A DNA stretch of 7,999 nt, taken from contig CAJOOX010000067.1 in NCBI GenBank assembly GCA_905236195.1, forward strand, positions 1 to 7,999, given 5' to 3'. Origin of the DNA: an uncultured Bacteroidales bacterium (GTDB taxonomy: Bacteria; Bacteroidota; Bacteroidia; Bacteroidales; UBA3663). A program made the translations under genes and the position numbers. The notes under the pieces were generated by a model. That model was not told where the DNA came from. It searched no databases and was given only the letters and a program-made list of their open reading frames with translations. Shown here in pieces: positions 1 to 6,199 of this stretch (its first letter is position 1; the number at the start of each line of letters is the position of its first letter).

Positions 1-507
1 GGCTCGTTCTGGGACGGCATCCAACTTGCCCCTCTCGACTCAACGATGCACATGGTCCAAGGCACAAAACCGCGTACCGTCGCCCGCCGCTTTGACCCGA
101 ACTACAAACCCACGGAGCCGAATCCGACATCGAAGGATGCTGGCACCAACGCCATTGAGGCGCCTTTCATCTTCAAGCACGGCGGCTACTACTACCTCTT
201 CGTGTCGTGGGACTACTGCTGTCGTGGTGCCAAGAGCAACTACCGTGTGGCAGTGGGGCGCAGCAAGACGGTCGATGGCCCCTATCTTGACCGCACGGGC
301 AAGGACATGGCCAATGGCGGCGGCACGCTTTTCCTGGAGGGCGATAAGAAGGAATGGGAGGCAGCCGGACACTGCGCAGCCTATAACTTCGATGGCGAGG
401 ACATCTTTATCTGCCACGGCTACAGCGTCTCTCAGAACGGTGCCGCTATGCTCATCCAGCGTACCATCTCGTGGACGGCAGACGGATGGCCAGAGTTAAA
501 GCCATAA
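1..507 (+). CDS. GH43 endo-arabinanase-like glycosidase, C-terminal part (5' end outside window)
   Basis: The reading frame is open from base 1 to a TAA at 505-507, giving 168 residues of a truncated protein. It begins with GSFWDGIQL, which resembles the five-bladed propeller strand of GH43 arabinanases. NAIEAPFIFKHGGYYYLF follows at residues 51-68; its Glu53 matches the family's general acid. SWDYCCRG, YRVAVGRSK, DGPYLDR and GGGTLFLEG follow, then GHCAAYNFDG, whose His124 matches the metal-site histidine of endo-arabinanases. The other two catalytic acids (general base Asp and pKa-modulating Asp) would lie upstream of the window. Members hydrolyse alpha-1,5-arabinan side chains of pectin and are usually secreted, but no signal peptide is visible here because the N-terminus is missing. 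The protein ends just after the last blade with no accessory domain. It converges on rsmD. Exo-acting or other GH43 specificity cannot be excluded. Confidence 0.9.
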   Translation, partial: GSFWDGIQLAPLDSTMHMVQGTKPRTVARRFDPNYKPTEPNPTSKDAGTNAIEAPFIFKHGGYYYLFVSWDYCCRGAKSNYRVAVGRSKTVDGPYLDRTGKDMANGGGTLFLEGDKKEWEAAGHCAAYNFDGEDIFICHGYSVSQNGAAMLIQRTISWTADGWPELKP

Positions 508-537
508 AAGAAAAAAGCGCTATCGGTTTTCCGACAG
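506..537 (-). terminator. Rho-independent terminator of rsmD
   Basis: Read on the minus strand, a stem (bases 537-531 with 526-520, one A/C mismatch, AAAA loop) starts about 21 nt after the rsmD stop. Three bases later comes a T-rich tract, TTTTTTCTTTT (516-506). The tract touches the stop codon of the converging glycosidase gene. On the plus strand the stem is not followed by a T-run, so it should act only for rsmD. Confidence 0.65.
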
Positions 538-558
538 AACATCCTGCACGCCCCCATT

Positions 559-1095
559 TTATTTAAAAAAGGAGAAATGGACGGCGCCATACTGCCGGCA
601 TTCAATGAAGTTGGAGTGCGACTGGAAGTCGTTGTCTTTGCCGTGCTCAAGGACCAGAATGCCGCCATCGGTGAGCCAGCCTCCCGACAGAATCAGGTCG
701 GGCAAATCGGGGAGACCGTTCAGTGCATAGGGCGGATCGGCAAAGATGAAGCCAAAGGGGTGTGGGGGAGGCTGGCGAAGATATTTGAACACATCGCCGG
801 CAATGAGTTTCCATTCTGCCCCGATGCCCAGCTGTCCGGCAACGCTGCTGATGAACTGTATCTGCTGGTGTCCCATCTCCACGCTGGTGACCGAGGCGGC
901 CTCGCGGGAGAGGAGTTCGAAGGAGATGGCTCCCGAGCCCGCAAAGAGGTCGAGGCAATCGAGCGCCGTGAAGTCGATGCGGTTGGAGAGGATATTGAAA
1001 AGTGCTCCTTTGGCAAGGTCGGTTGTGGGTCTTGCCGGCAACCTTGCGGGTACATCGAAACGTCTGCCCCCGTATTTCCCTGTAATAATTTTCAT
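559..1095 (-). CDS. rsmD: 16S rRNA (guanine(966)-N(2))-methyltransferase RsmD
   Basis: This 178-residue protein has the usual size of RsmD, which transfers a methyl group from S-adenosylmethionine to N2 of G966 (E. coli numbering) in 16S rRNA during small-subunit assembly. The N-terminal ITGKYGGRRFDVP and RPTTDLAKGALFNIL (residues 22-36) are the family's RNA-facing signature. DLFAGSG (49-55) is the SAM-binding motif I. VTSVE (69-73) carries the acidic residue expected to hold the SAM ribose. ADPPY (119-123) is motif IV, the catalytic (D/N)PPY of N2-guanine methylases. The ATG at 1095 is preceded by an A-run and no clear Shine-Dalgarno site, which is normal for Bacteroidota. It appears monocistronic, with its own terminator downstream. 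I found no convincing minus-strand promoter upstream, although one must lie in 1096-1318 unless there is read-through from the next unit. Confidence 0.95.
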   Translation of the reverse strand: MKIITGKYGGRRFDVPARLPARPTTDLAKGALFNILSNRIDFTALDCLDLFAGSGAISFELLSREAASVTSVEMGHQQIQFISSVAGQLGIGAEWKLIAGDVFKYLRQPPPHPFGFIFADPPYALNGLPDLPDLILSGGWLTDGGILVLEHGKDNDFQSHSNFIECRQYGAVHFSFFK

Positions 1096-1167
1096 TTTTT
1101 TTTTGAAAAAATATCGGCTCTACAACCGCTTGAAACGAGGATTTTTACAAAATACCTAAAAGTGACT

Positions 1168-1199
1168 ATTGCGAGTCTCTGAAAAATGCCCTATCTTTG
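1168..1199 (+). promoter_or_regulatory. Bacteroidota housekeeping promoter driving the small RNA
   Basis: The -7 box TATCTTTG (1192-1199) matches TAnnTTTG exactly. ATTG at 1168-1171 lies 20 bp upstream and matches three of four bases of the -33 box TTTG. Transcription would start near 1204-1206 and run rightward. No plus-strand protein gene follows, only the stem-loops described for the small RNA. Confidence 0.7.
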
Positions 1200-1204
1200 C
1201 AGCG

Positions 1205-1310
1205 TCAAAACGTTAGAAATCATTCATTTCTAAGTCAGATAGAGTTTAAGAAGAAATAGTTGGTACTAATAGAAGAAAGAAGGTCTGCCTGTGAGGGTGG
1301 ACCTTTTTGT
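1205..1310 (+). ncRNA. Candidate small RNA, about 105 nt, unknown function
   Basis: A near-consensus promoter (1168-1199) and a strong terminator (1280-1308) on the same strand define a transcript of about 105 nt with no ATG in it. Near the 5' end is a perfect 8-bp stem, TTAGAAAT (1213-1220) with ATTTCTAA (1226-1233), and a 5-nt loop CATTC. From 1234 to 1279 the sequence is A/G-rich and looks unstructured, as in the target-pairing region of many trans-acting small RNAs. The 3' end is the 10-bp terminator stem. It lies between rsmD and the helical-protein gene, both on the minus strand, and points against the 3' end of the latter. The start and end are inferred from motif spacing. It resembles no RNA family I can name (not 6S, tmRNA, SRP or a riboswitch I recognise). 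Alternatives are a remnant leader of a lost gene or an antisense regulator of a neighbour. Confidence 0.55.
1280..1308. terminator. Strong hairpin terminator, probably bidirectional
   Basis: AAGGTCTGCC (1280-1289) pairs with GGTGGACCTT (1296-1305) around the loop TGTGAG, giving a 10-bp stem with two G-U pairs. On the plus strand it runs into TTTTTGTTGTTG, a good terminator for the small RNA. On the minus strand the stem starts 13 nt after the stop codon at 1319 and is followed by CTTTCTTCTATT, a weaker but plausible U-rich tail for the nadE unit. Confidence 0.75.
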
Positions 1311-1318
1311 TGTTGCCT

Positions 1319-3202
1319 TCAATTTCCATTCGGCGATATCTTACGCAGAATCTGTTTGATGGTTTCGGCATTCTTCCGGAACTGTTCGTTCTTCGTATTT
1401 TCGGCGAGCGAAGTCCAGATTTGGGCAGCGAGGGTGAGGTTGGGCACAGCGAGTTTGAAGTCTCGCAGCTGACCCGCCTGCAGCTGACCTGCCTTGCTGT
1501 GGAGCATAGCCACATCGACGGCCAGTTGCTGGTCGAGTTTCATGTTGTTGAGACGGGGCATGAGCCGGGCGATGACATCCTGGTAGGTTTTCGACTCAGT
1601 GAGATAGCCGTGTGTACGATTGTGGAGATCTCCGATTTCGAGGGCGGCATTGATGATGAAGTGAATGACGCGCGGGTCGGAGGGGAAATGCTTAAAGCAG
1701 TCGTAAGCCATATCGAGATTGCTCTGCAGGAGCACCTGCAGTTCGCGGTTGCCGCTCTCTGTGCGCCGGTAGTGGTCGGCCAGCATGTGGTTTGTTACGG
1801 ACAGCTGCAGACGGGTAATGAGCTGGTCGGTCGACATCTGTCCCTCGCCGTCCTTTTTCTGGAGGTCGCCGAGATGACGCATCAGGATGATCTGGGCTTC
1901 CGTGAGGGCATCGTACACCTCCTGCTCGCGTTTGAGGCGGAAGGAGAAGTCTGCGATGTTCATGTAATGATTGGCGACAGTCGAGGGGTCGATCCGGTTG
2001 CGTTTCTCTTCGTCATCCAACAGGGCACGCAGTAGCACTATGGTTTCTTCGCTGTGGTCGACAAACTGTTCCTGCAGGGCCTTGGGCATTGCCCAATAGG
2101 TGCGGGACATGTCGATATACTGATTGAGCACCATGTCTTCGAGTTGGGAACGGCGCTGGATGTCAGCCTCGCCTGCGGCAGTACGTTCGGCCTTGGAGAT
2201 GTTCTTGAACAACATTTCCATGGCCCGCGGCTGGGCCATCTCCTGACATATCTTGAGGGCGTTCCAGCATTGCGCGAACTGTTCGATGGTAATATCGCGA
2301 GGCGACAAAGCGGACACGAACTTGGCGATAGCGGCTAAAGCATTGTCGAAAAAGGACCGTGCGTCGGCCTCGTGTTTAAGGATGTGATGGGCCTGGGCAA
2401 TGCGCAAAAGCGTGAGCGGCCTGAAAAGGGCGAGCTCGGGATGGTCCTTGATCCGGGTCTCCACCCCTTTGTTGAGGGCTTCGGCATAGAGGAGAATCTG
2501 TTCGGCCTGAGCGATAGCCCCCACACCGTCGTTGACGAGGATGGTGAGGATTTTGGTGAGGCTGACCTGTGAATCCTCGACCATAAGCATCCCCAGGATT
2601 TTGTCCTGTTCGGCGGGCATAGCGGTTTCTTTACGGAATATGGGACCGATGGAGGATACAATCTGCTGGAGGGCGTGGTTGTTAGCTGTGGTTGAAATAA
2701 ACCGCGCCATACCTACGATATCGCCGGCTGTGGTCATCATGAGGAAACAGCTGGAGGCTCGCAGCATATCGTTGTCGGGACACTTTTCGAGCAGGTAATA
2801 TCCGATGTCGGACATATAGGAAGCGTCAGAGTCACCCTGACACTTTGAAAGCGCGGCAAAGAGGAAGGGCGAATAGGCCAGAACGGGGAAGGGGTGCCAG
2901 GTGGTGTTGGTGGGGATGATATCGAATCCGAGACAGCTATTCCACGCCTTGAACCGTTCGGCATCGAATCCCTCGCCGATAATGTTCTGCAGGTCAGAGA
3001 GCCGGATTCCCTGTTTGGCGGCCACAACGTACCGGAAAGGTTCGGCCACTAGGTCGTCGCCCAATGCTTCGCCGCAGCGTACGGTCACGAAATCGTAGAG
3101 GGTTCGGGCCTGTTCGGGAGTAGGTTTGGGGGTGAGGATGATTTCCCGGATATTGTCAATCTCCTCGTGGGAGAGTGTATTTTTGAATTCGTCTAATGTC
3201 AT
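1319..3202 (-). CDS. Uncharacterised all-helical, TPR-like protein coupled to nadE
   Basis: I do not recognise this 627-residue protein. It has no signal peptide or membrane segment, so it is probably cytoplasmic. It is rich in Ala, Leu, Gln, Glu and Arg. Several stretches look like TPR-type helical hairpins, for example residues 265-295 (RIAQAHHILKHEADARSFFD onward), 410-445, 470-505 and 560-620, suggesting a protein-binding solenoid. Residues about 52-120 (EPFRYVVAAKQGIRLSDLQN, then FKAWNSCLG and HPFPVLAYSPFLFAAL) faintly resemble the winged-helix region after the ATPase core of STAND/NACHT proteins, but no Walker A or B motif is present. The ATG at 3202 is preferred: it lies 2 nt after the nadE stop, which implies translational coupling. 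An in-frame TTG at 3208 would add two residues. Cotranscription with nadE suggests a link to NAD or glutamine metabolism, but that is inference. Confidence 0.85.
   Translation of the reverse strand: MTLDEFKNTLSHEEIDNIREIILTPKPTPEQARTLYDFVTVRCGEALGDDLVAEPFRYVVAAKQGIRLSDLQNIIGEGFDAERFKAWNSCLGFDIIPTNTTWHPFPVLAYSPFLFAALSKCQGDSDASYMSDIGYYLLEKCPDNDMLRASSCFLMMTTAGDIVGMARFISTTANNHALQQIVSSIGPIFRKETAMPAEQDKILGMLMVEDSQVSLTKILTILVNDGVGAIAQAEQILLYAEALNKGVETRIKDHPELALFRPLTLLRIAQAHHILKHEADARSFFDNALAAIAKFVSALSPRDITIEQFAQCWNALKICQEMAQPRAMEMLFKNISKAERTAAGEADIQRRSQLEDMVLNQYIDMSRTYWAMPKALQEQFVDHSEETIVLLRALLDDEEKRNRIDPSTVANHYMNIADFSFRLKREQEVYDALTEAQIILMRHLGDLQKKDGEGQMSTDQLITRLQLSVTNHMLADHYRRTESGNRELQVLLQSNLDMAYDCFKHFPSDPRVIHFIINAALEIGDLHNRTHGYLTESKTYQDVIARLMPRLNNMKLDQQLAVDVAMLHSKAGQLQAGQLRDFKLAVPNLTLAAQIWTSLAENTKNEQFRKNAETIKQILRKISPNGN
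1465..1493 (-). repeat. Short 15-bp-period tandem repeat inside the helical-protein gene
   Basis: GCAGCTGACCCGCC (1465-1478) recurs as GCAGCTGACCTGCC (1480-1493), 13 of 14 bases identical at a period of 15. It encodes AGQLQAGQLR at residues 571-580 of the minus-strand protein. Being in frame, it adds or removes whole codons and does not disturb the gene. Confidence 0.6.
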
Positions 3203-3204
3203 TT

Positions 3205-5151
3205 TCAAGACAGTTCTATGGTTTCTAATTCGTTGTTCCAGGTTTTCCAGCTGGCATCAGAAGGCATACGCCAGTCGCCTCGGGGCGAGAGACTGACGGT
3301 ACCGACCTTAGGTCCGTCGGGCAGGCATGAGCGTTTGAACTGTTGCTGGAAGAAACGGCGGAAGAAAGTGCGGAGCCACTTGAGAATGGTTTCGTTGTCA
3401 TATTTACCGTCGAATGCCTTACGGGCCAGGAAATAAATCTTGGATGGAGAGGCCCCGAATCGGAAGAAGTGATAGAGGAAGAAGTCATGGAGTTCATAGG
3501 GGCCCACAAGGTCTTCGGTCTTCTGGGCTATCTTGCCTTCTGCATCAGGGGGCGTCAGTTCGGGCGAGATGGGTGTGTCGAAAATGTCCAGCAGGATATC
3601 GCGCGAACGTTCATCGACGCTAGTCATTGCTACCCATCGTACGAGATATTTGACCAGGGTTTTCGGAATGGAAACGTTGACGGCATACATCGACATGTGG
3701 TCGCCGTTGTAGGTGCACCATCCGAGGGCCAGTTCGGAAAGGTCACCGGTACCGATGACGATACCGTTGGTCTGGTTGGCTGCATCCATGAGAATCTGAG
3801 TGCGCTCGCGGGCCTGACAGTTCTCGTAGGTAACATCGTGCACATTCGCATCAATGCCGAGGTCGGCGAAATGCTGTGTAACGGATGGCACGATGGAAAT
3901 CTCGCGCAGCGTGATTCCAAGACTTTCCATGAGTCCAAGACTGTTGTTGTGGGTCCGTTTCGTGGTTCCGAATCCGGGCATCGTGATACCGACAATGCGC
4001 TTGCGGTCCCAGCCGAGTTTGTCGAAGGCGCGTATGGTGACGAGCAGGGCGAGGGTCGAATCGAGTCCGCCCGAGATGCCGATGACGGCGGTCTGGCAGT
4101 TGATGTGGCGCAGACGGGTGACCAGGCCGGATACCTGGATGTTGAAAATCTCGTTGCAGCGTTCACTCATTTCCGTCTCGTCGCTGGGGACGAACGGGGT
4201 TGGAACGACGTGACGGTAGAATTTGTCTTCCCAGTCGGGCTCGTCAGCAGGTTCCAACTCGTTGGTGATATATTTTCCACGGGAAACACCATCGGCGTCC
4301 AGCGAAAGGGGGAGCTCCGTATAGGTGGTCTGGTCGCGACGGAGGGTTTGCAGTTTTTCGATGTCGAGGTCGCGCACCAAGAGCTGGTTTTCCATAAGGA
4401 AGCGTTCGGATTCGCCGCAGATGCCGCCGTTCTCGGCAATGATTCCCTTGCCGGCAAACACGAGGTCGGTGGAAGACTCGCCGAAGCCGCATGCCGCGTA
4501 CACATAAGCTGCGACAAGACGACCCGAATGGGCTTCAATCATACGGCGCAGATAGGCGTGTTTGCCCAGTACTTCATCGCTGGCGCTGAGATTGACAATC
4601 ACTTGAGCGCCTCGCAAAGCCATAATCGACGAAGGGGGAACGGGCACCCAGAGGTCCTCGCAAATCTCGATGCCGACGATTGCTCCGTTCAGTGAGAAGA
4701 GCTGGCCGGCTCCGAAAGGTATGTCATCGAGATAGGTGTCGGCGGGAACAGATGCCCCCGAATCGAACCAGCGGGCCTCGTAGAACTCGTTGTAGTTGGG
4801 CAGAAACACCTTGGGGACATAGGCGCGGATTTCGCCGTACTGGAGGACGACTGCACAGTTGTAGACGTGGTTCCGCCATGCAACAGGCGCACCGACCACA
4901 ATCATGGCCGACAGGTCGCGGGTGGCTTCGCAGAGGAGGTCCAGGGCCTGACGCGTGCCTTCCAGCAGCGTTGGCTGCCGGAACAGGTCCGCACAGGTAT
5001 ATCCTGTGATGGAAAGTTCAGGGAAGACCAGCAGCTGTACGCCTTCGGATGCCGCCTTGCGGATAAGGTCGAGGTGCTGGGCCAGATTATAATCTATATC
5101 GGAGACTTTCACCGTAGGCACGGCAGTTGCTACACGTAGAAAATGATACAT
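3205..5151 (-). CDS. nadE: Glutamine-dependent NAD(+) synthetase
   Basis: This 648-residue two-domain enzyme makes NAD+ from deamido-NAD, ATP and glutamine, the last step of NAD synthesis, in the cytoplasm. Residues 1 to about 290 form the nitrilase-type glutaminase. Its triad is Glu45 in FPELSITGYTCADLF, Lys114 in PKVFLPNYNEFYE and Cys164 in GIEICEDLW. The C-terminal half is the synthetase. It carries the PP-loop SGGLDST at 360-366, the TKRTHNNS segment at 397-404, ENCQAR at 443-448, and GTGDLSELALGW at 467-478. The length is normal and all key residues are present, so glutamine rather than free ammonia should be the nitrogen source. The ATG at 5151 is chosen; an in-frame TTG at 5157 would add two residues. 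It is first in an operon with its own promoter (5201-5233), followed 2 nt after its TGA by the helical-protein gene. Confidence 0.97.
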   Translation of the reverse strand: MYHFLRVATAVPTVKVSDIDYNLAQHLDLIRKAASEGVQLLVFPELSITGYTCADLFRQPTLLEGTRQALDLLCEATRDLSAMIVVGAPVAWRNHVYNCAVVLQYGEIRAYVPKVFLPNYNEFYEARWFDSGASVPADTYLDDIPFGAGQLFSLNGAIVGIEICEDLWVPVPPSSIMALRGAQVIVNLSASDEVLGKHAYLRRMIEAHSGRLVAAYVYAACGFGESSTDLVFAGKGIIAENGGICGESERFLMENQLLVRDLDIEKLQTLRRDQTTYTELPLSLDADGVSRGKYITNELEPADEPDWEDKFYRHVVPTPFVPSDETEMSERCNEIFNIQVSGLVTRLRHINCQTAVIGISGGLDSTLALLVTIRAFDKLGWDRKRIVGITMPGFGTTKRTHNNSLGLMESLGITLREISIVPSVTQHFADLGIDANVHDVTYENCQARERTQILMDAANQTNGIVIGTGDLSELALGWCTYNGDHMSMYAVNVSIPKTLVKYLVRWVAMTSVDERSRDILLDIFDTPISPELTPPDAEGKIAQKTEDLVGPYELHDFFLYHFFRFGASPSKIYFLARKAFDGKYDNETILKWLRTFFRRFFQQQFKRSCLPDGPKVGTVSLSPRGDWRMPSDASWKTWNNELETIELS

Positions 5152-5200
5152 ATTCAATAGATTTTTGAGTGATATACGCTTATGTTTTGAAACAGGACTG

Positions 5201-5233
5201 CAAATATACGATTTTTTTTATGAAATAACCAAA
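5201..5233 (-). promoter_or_regulatory. Bacteroidota housekeeping promoter of nadE
   Basis: On the minus strand TTTG (5233-5230) and TATATTTG (5208-5201) match both consensus boxes exactly, with a 21-bp spacer. The -33 box immediately follows the gluQRS stop codon (5236-5234). The transcript should start near 5195, leaving an A/T-rich 5' leader of about 44 nt. I see no operator or riboswitch-sized structure in it. Confidence 0.85.
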
Positions 5234-6199
5234 TTATTTGCCTGAAATATCGTCGCCGATGCAAATATCCTGTTGCGGAACCTTGTTCCAATCGAAAACC
5301 GACAGCAATTCGGTGGCGGAAACGGGTTCGTAGCGGTGGATGATTCCGCTGACGTGTGCCAGATGACCGAGAATTTCGGAGGGCTTGTAATGTTGTCGCA
5401 ACAAACCCATATCGAGACTCCTGTCACGTTTGCTGAGCCTTTGACCGGTGGTATTGTTCAGCAGGGGATGATGGCAGTAGGATGGAACCGGGAGCCCCAG
5501 GAGGCGGGCGAGCCAGATCTGCTGCGGGGTGGAAAGCAGAAGGTCGCGTCCCCGGACGACTTCGGTAACCCCCATCAGGGCATCGTCGGCGACAACGGCC
5601 AGCTGGTAGGCCCATGCTCCGTCGGCCCTACGGAGGAGGAAGTCGCCGCAATGCGAAGCGAGATTGACCCTTTGTGAGCCGTAATGGCGGTCTTCGAATT
5701 CCACGTCTACGTCAGGCACATACAGTCTCAGTTTGCCGGATGGCGGTACAGGAGTTTGCGGGGGAGGGAGAAGCGTGATGTCGGCGTTCCCTTTCATATG
5801 GTCAGGGCGGCAAGTGCCGGCATAGACGATGCGTCCGTCCATCTCATGGGGGGCCTGTGTCGCCATAATATCGGCTCTGCTGCAATGACAGGGATAGACG
5901 AGGCCACGGGTCCACAAGCGGTCAAGACAATGCCGGTAGATGTCGGAGCGCAGGCTCTGGAGGTAGGGGCCGGCATGGCCGCCCTGAGAGGCCCCTTCGT
6001 CCCAGACGAGTCCCAGCCAGCGGAGGTCGTCTTCTATCTGGCGGGCATATTCCGGGCGGGAGCGCTGCGGGTCGAGGTCTTCTATACGAAGTAACCAAAC
6101 TCCTCCCTGGCTGCGGGCTGACAGCCAGGAGAGGAGTGCACAATAGACATTGCCCAGATGCATCCTGCCCGTAGGGGAAGGCGCAAACCGTCCTTTCAT
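5234..6199 (-). CDS. gluQRS: Glutamyl-Q tRNA(Asp) synthetase, GluQRS type
   Basis: At 321 residues this is a stand-alone class I glutamyl-tRNA synthetase catalytic core without the anticodon-binding domain of full GltX (about 470-500 residues). That is the hallmark of GluQRS, which activates glutamate and attaches it to queuosine at position 34 of tRNA(Asp). FAPSPTGRMHLGN (5-17) carries the HIGH-type motif, LRIEDLDPQRS (37-47) the conserved ATP/glutamate-pocket segment, and RLSKRD (254-259) the KMSKS-type loop. Cys104, Cys106, Tyr126 and Cys130 (CHC, then YAGTC) match the zinc ligands of E. coli YadB. The start is the ATG at 6199-6197, which shares one base with the upstream gene's stop (TAATG). 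The frame stays open further upstream, but that part lies in the neighbouring gene and lacks family similarity. A truncated GltX paralogue with another substrate is the alternative. Confidence 0.9.
   Translation of the reverse strand: MKGRFAPSPTGRMHLGNVYCALLSWLSARSQGGVWLLRIEDLDPQRSRPEYARQIEDDLRWLGLVWDEGASQGGHAGPYLQSLRSDIYRHCLDRLWTRGLVYPCHCSRADIMATQAPHEMDGRIVYAGTCRPDHMKGNADITLLPPPQTPVPPSGKLRLYVPDVDVEFEDRHYGSQRVNLASHCGDFLLRRADGAWAYQLAVVADDALMGVTEVVRGRDLLLSTPQQIWLARLLGLPVPSYCHHPLLNNTTGQRLSKRDRSLDMGLLRQHYKPSEILGHLAHVSGIIHRYEPVSATELLSVFDWNKVPQQDICIGDDISGK

Noticed and set aside
26..499. Alternative plus frame (157 codons) and a minus frame (40-417) overlapping the glycosidase fragment.
   Set aside because: The in-frame GH43 motifs (NAIEAPF, GHCAAY) settle the coding frame. 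The others are Arg/Ser/Thr-rich shadows.
1148..1160. A minus-strand -7-like box (TATTTTGT) that might serve rsmD.
   Set aside because: It misses two of the fixed consensus positions and has no TTTG about 20 bp upstream, so I did not call it.
1260..1472. A small plus-strand protein running across the small-RNA 3' end.
   Set aside because: It would need a TTG start, would read through the terminator stem and would run antisense into the helical-protein gene. No family features appear.
1307..2035. Plus-strand open frame of 242 codons overlapping the small-RNA terminator and the helical-protein gene.
   Set aside because: It is antisense to a coherent minus-strand gene, begins at a non-ATG codon inside the terminator, and its translation looks like a shadow frame.
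3343..4695. Long plus-strand open frame (450 codons) opposite nadE.
   Set aside because: It lies wholly inside nadE, which has complete family motifs. Its translation shows no domain or motif, and long antisense frames are expected in GC-biased genes.
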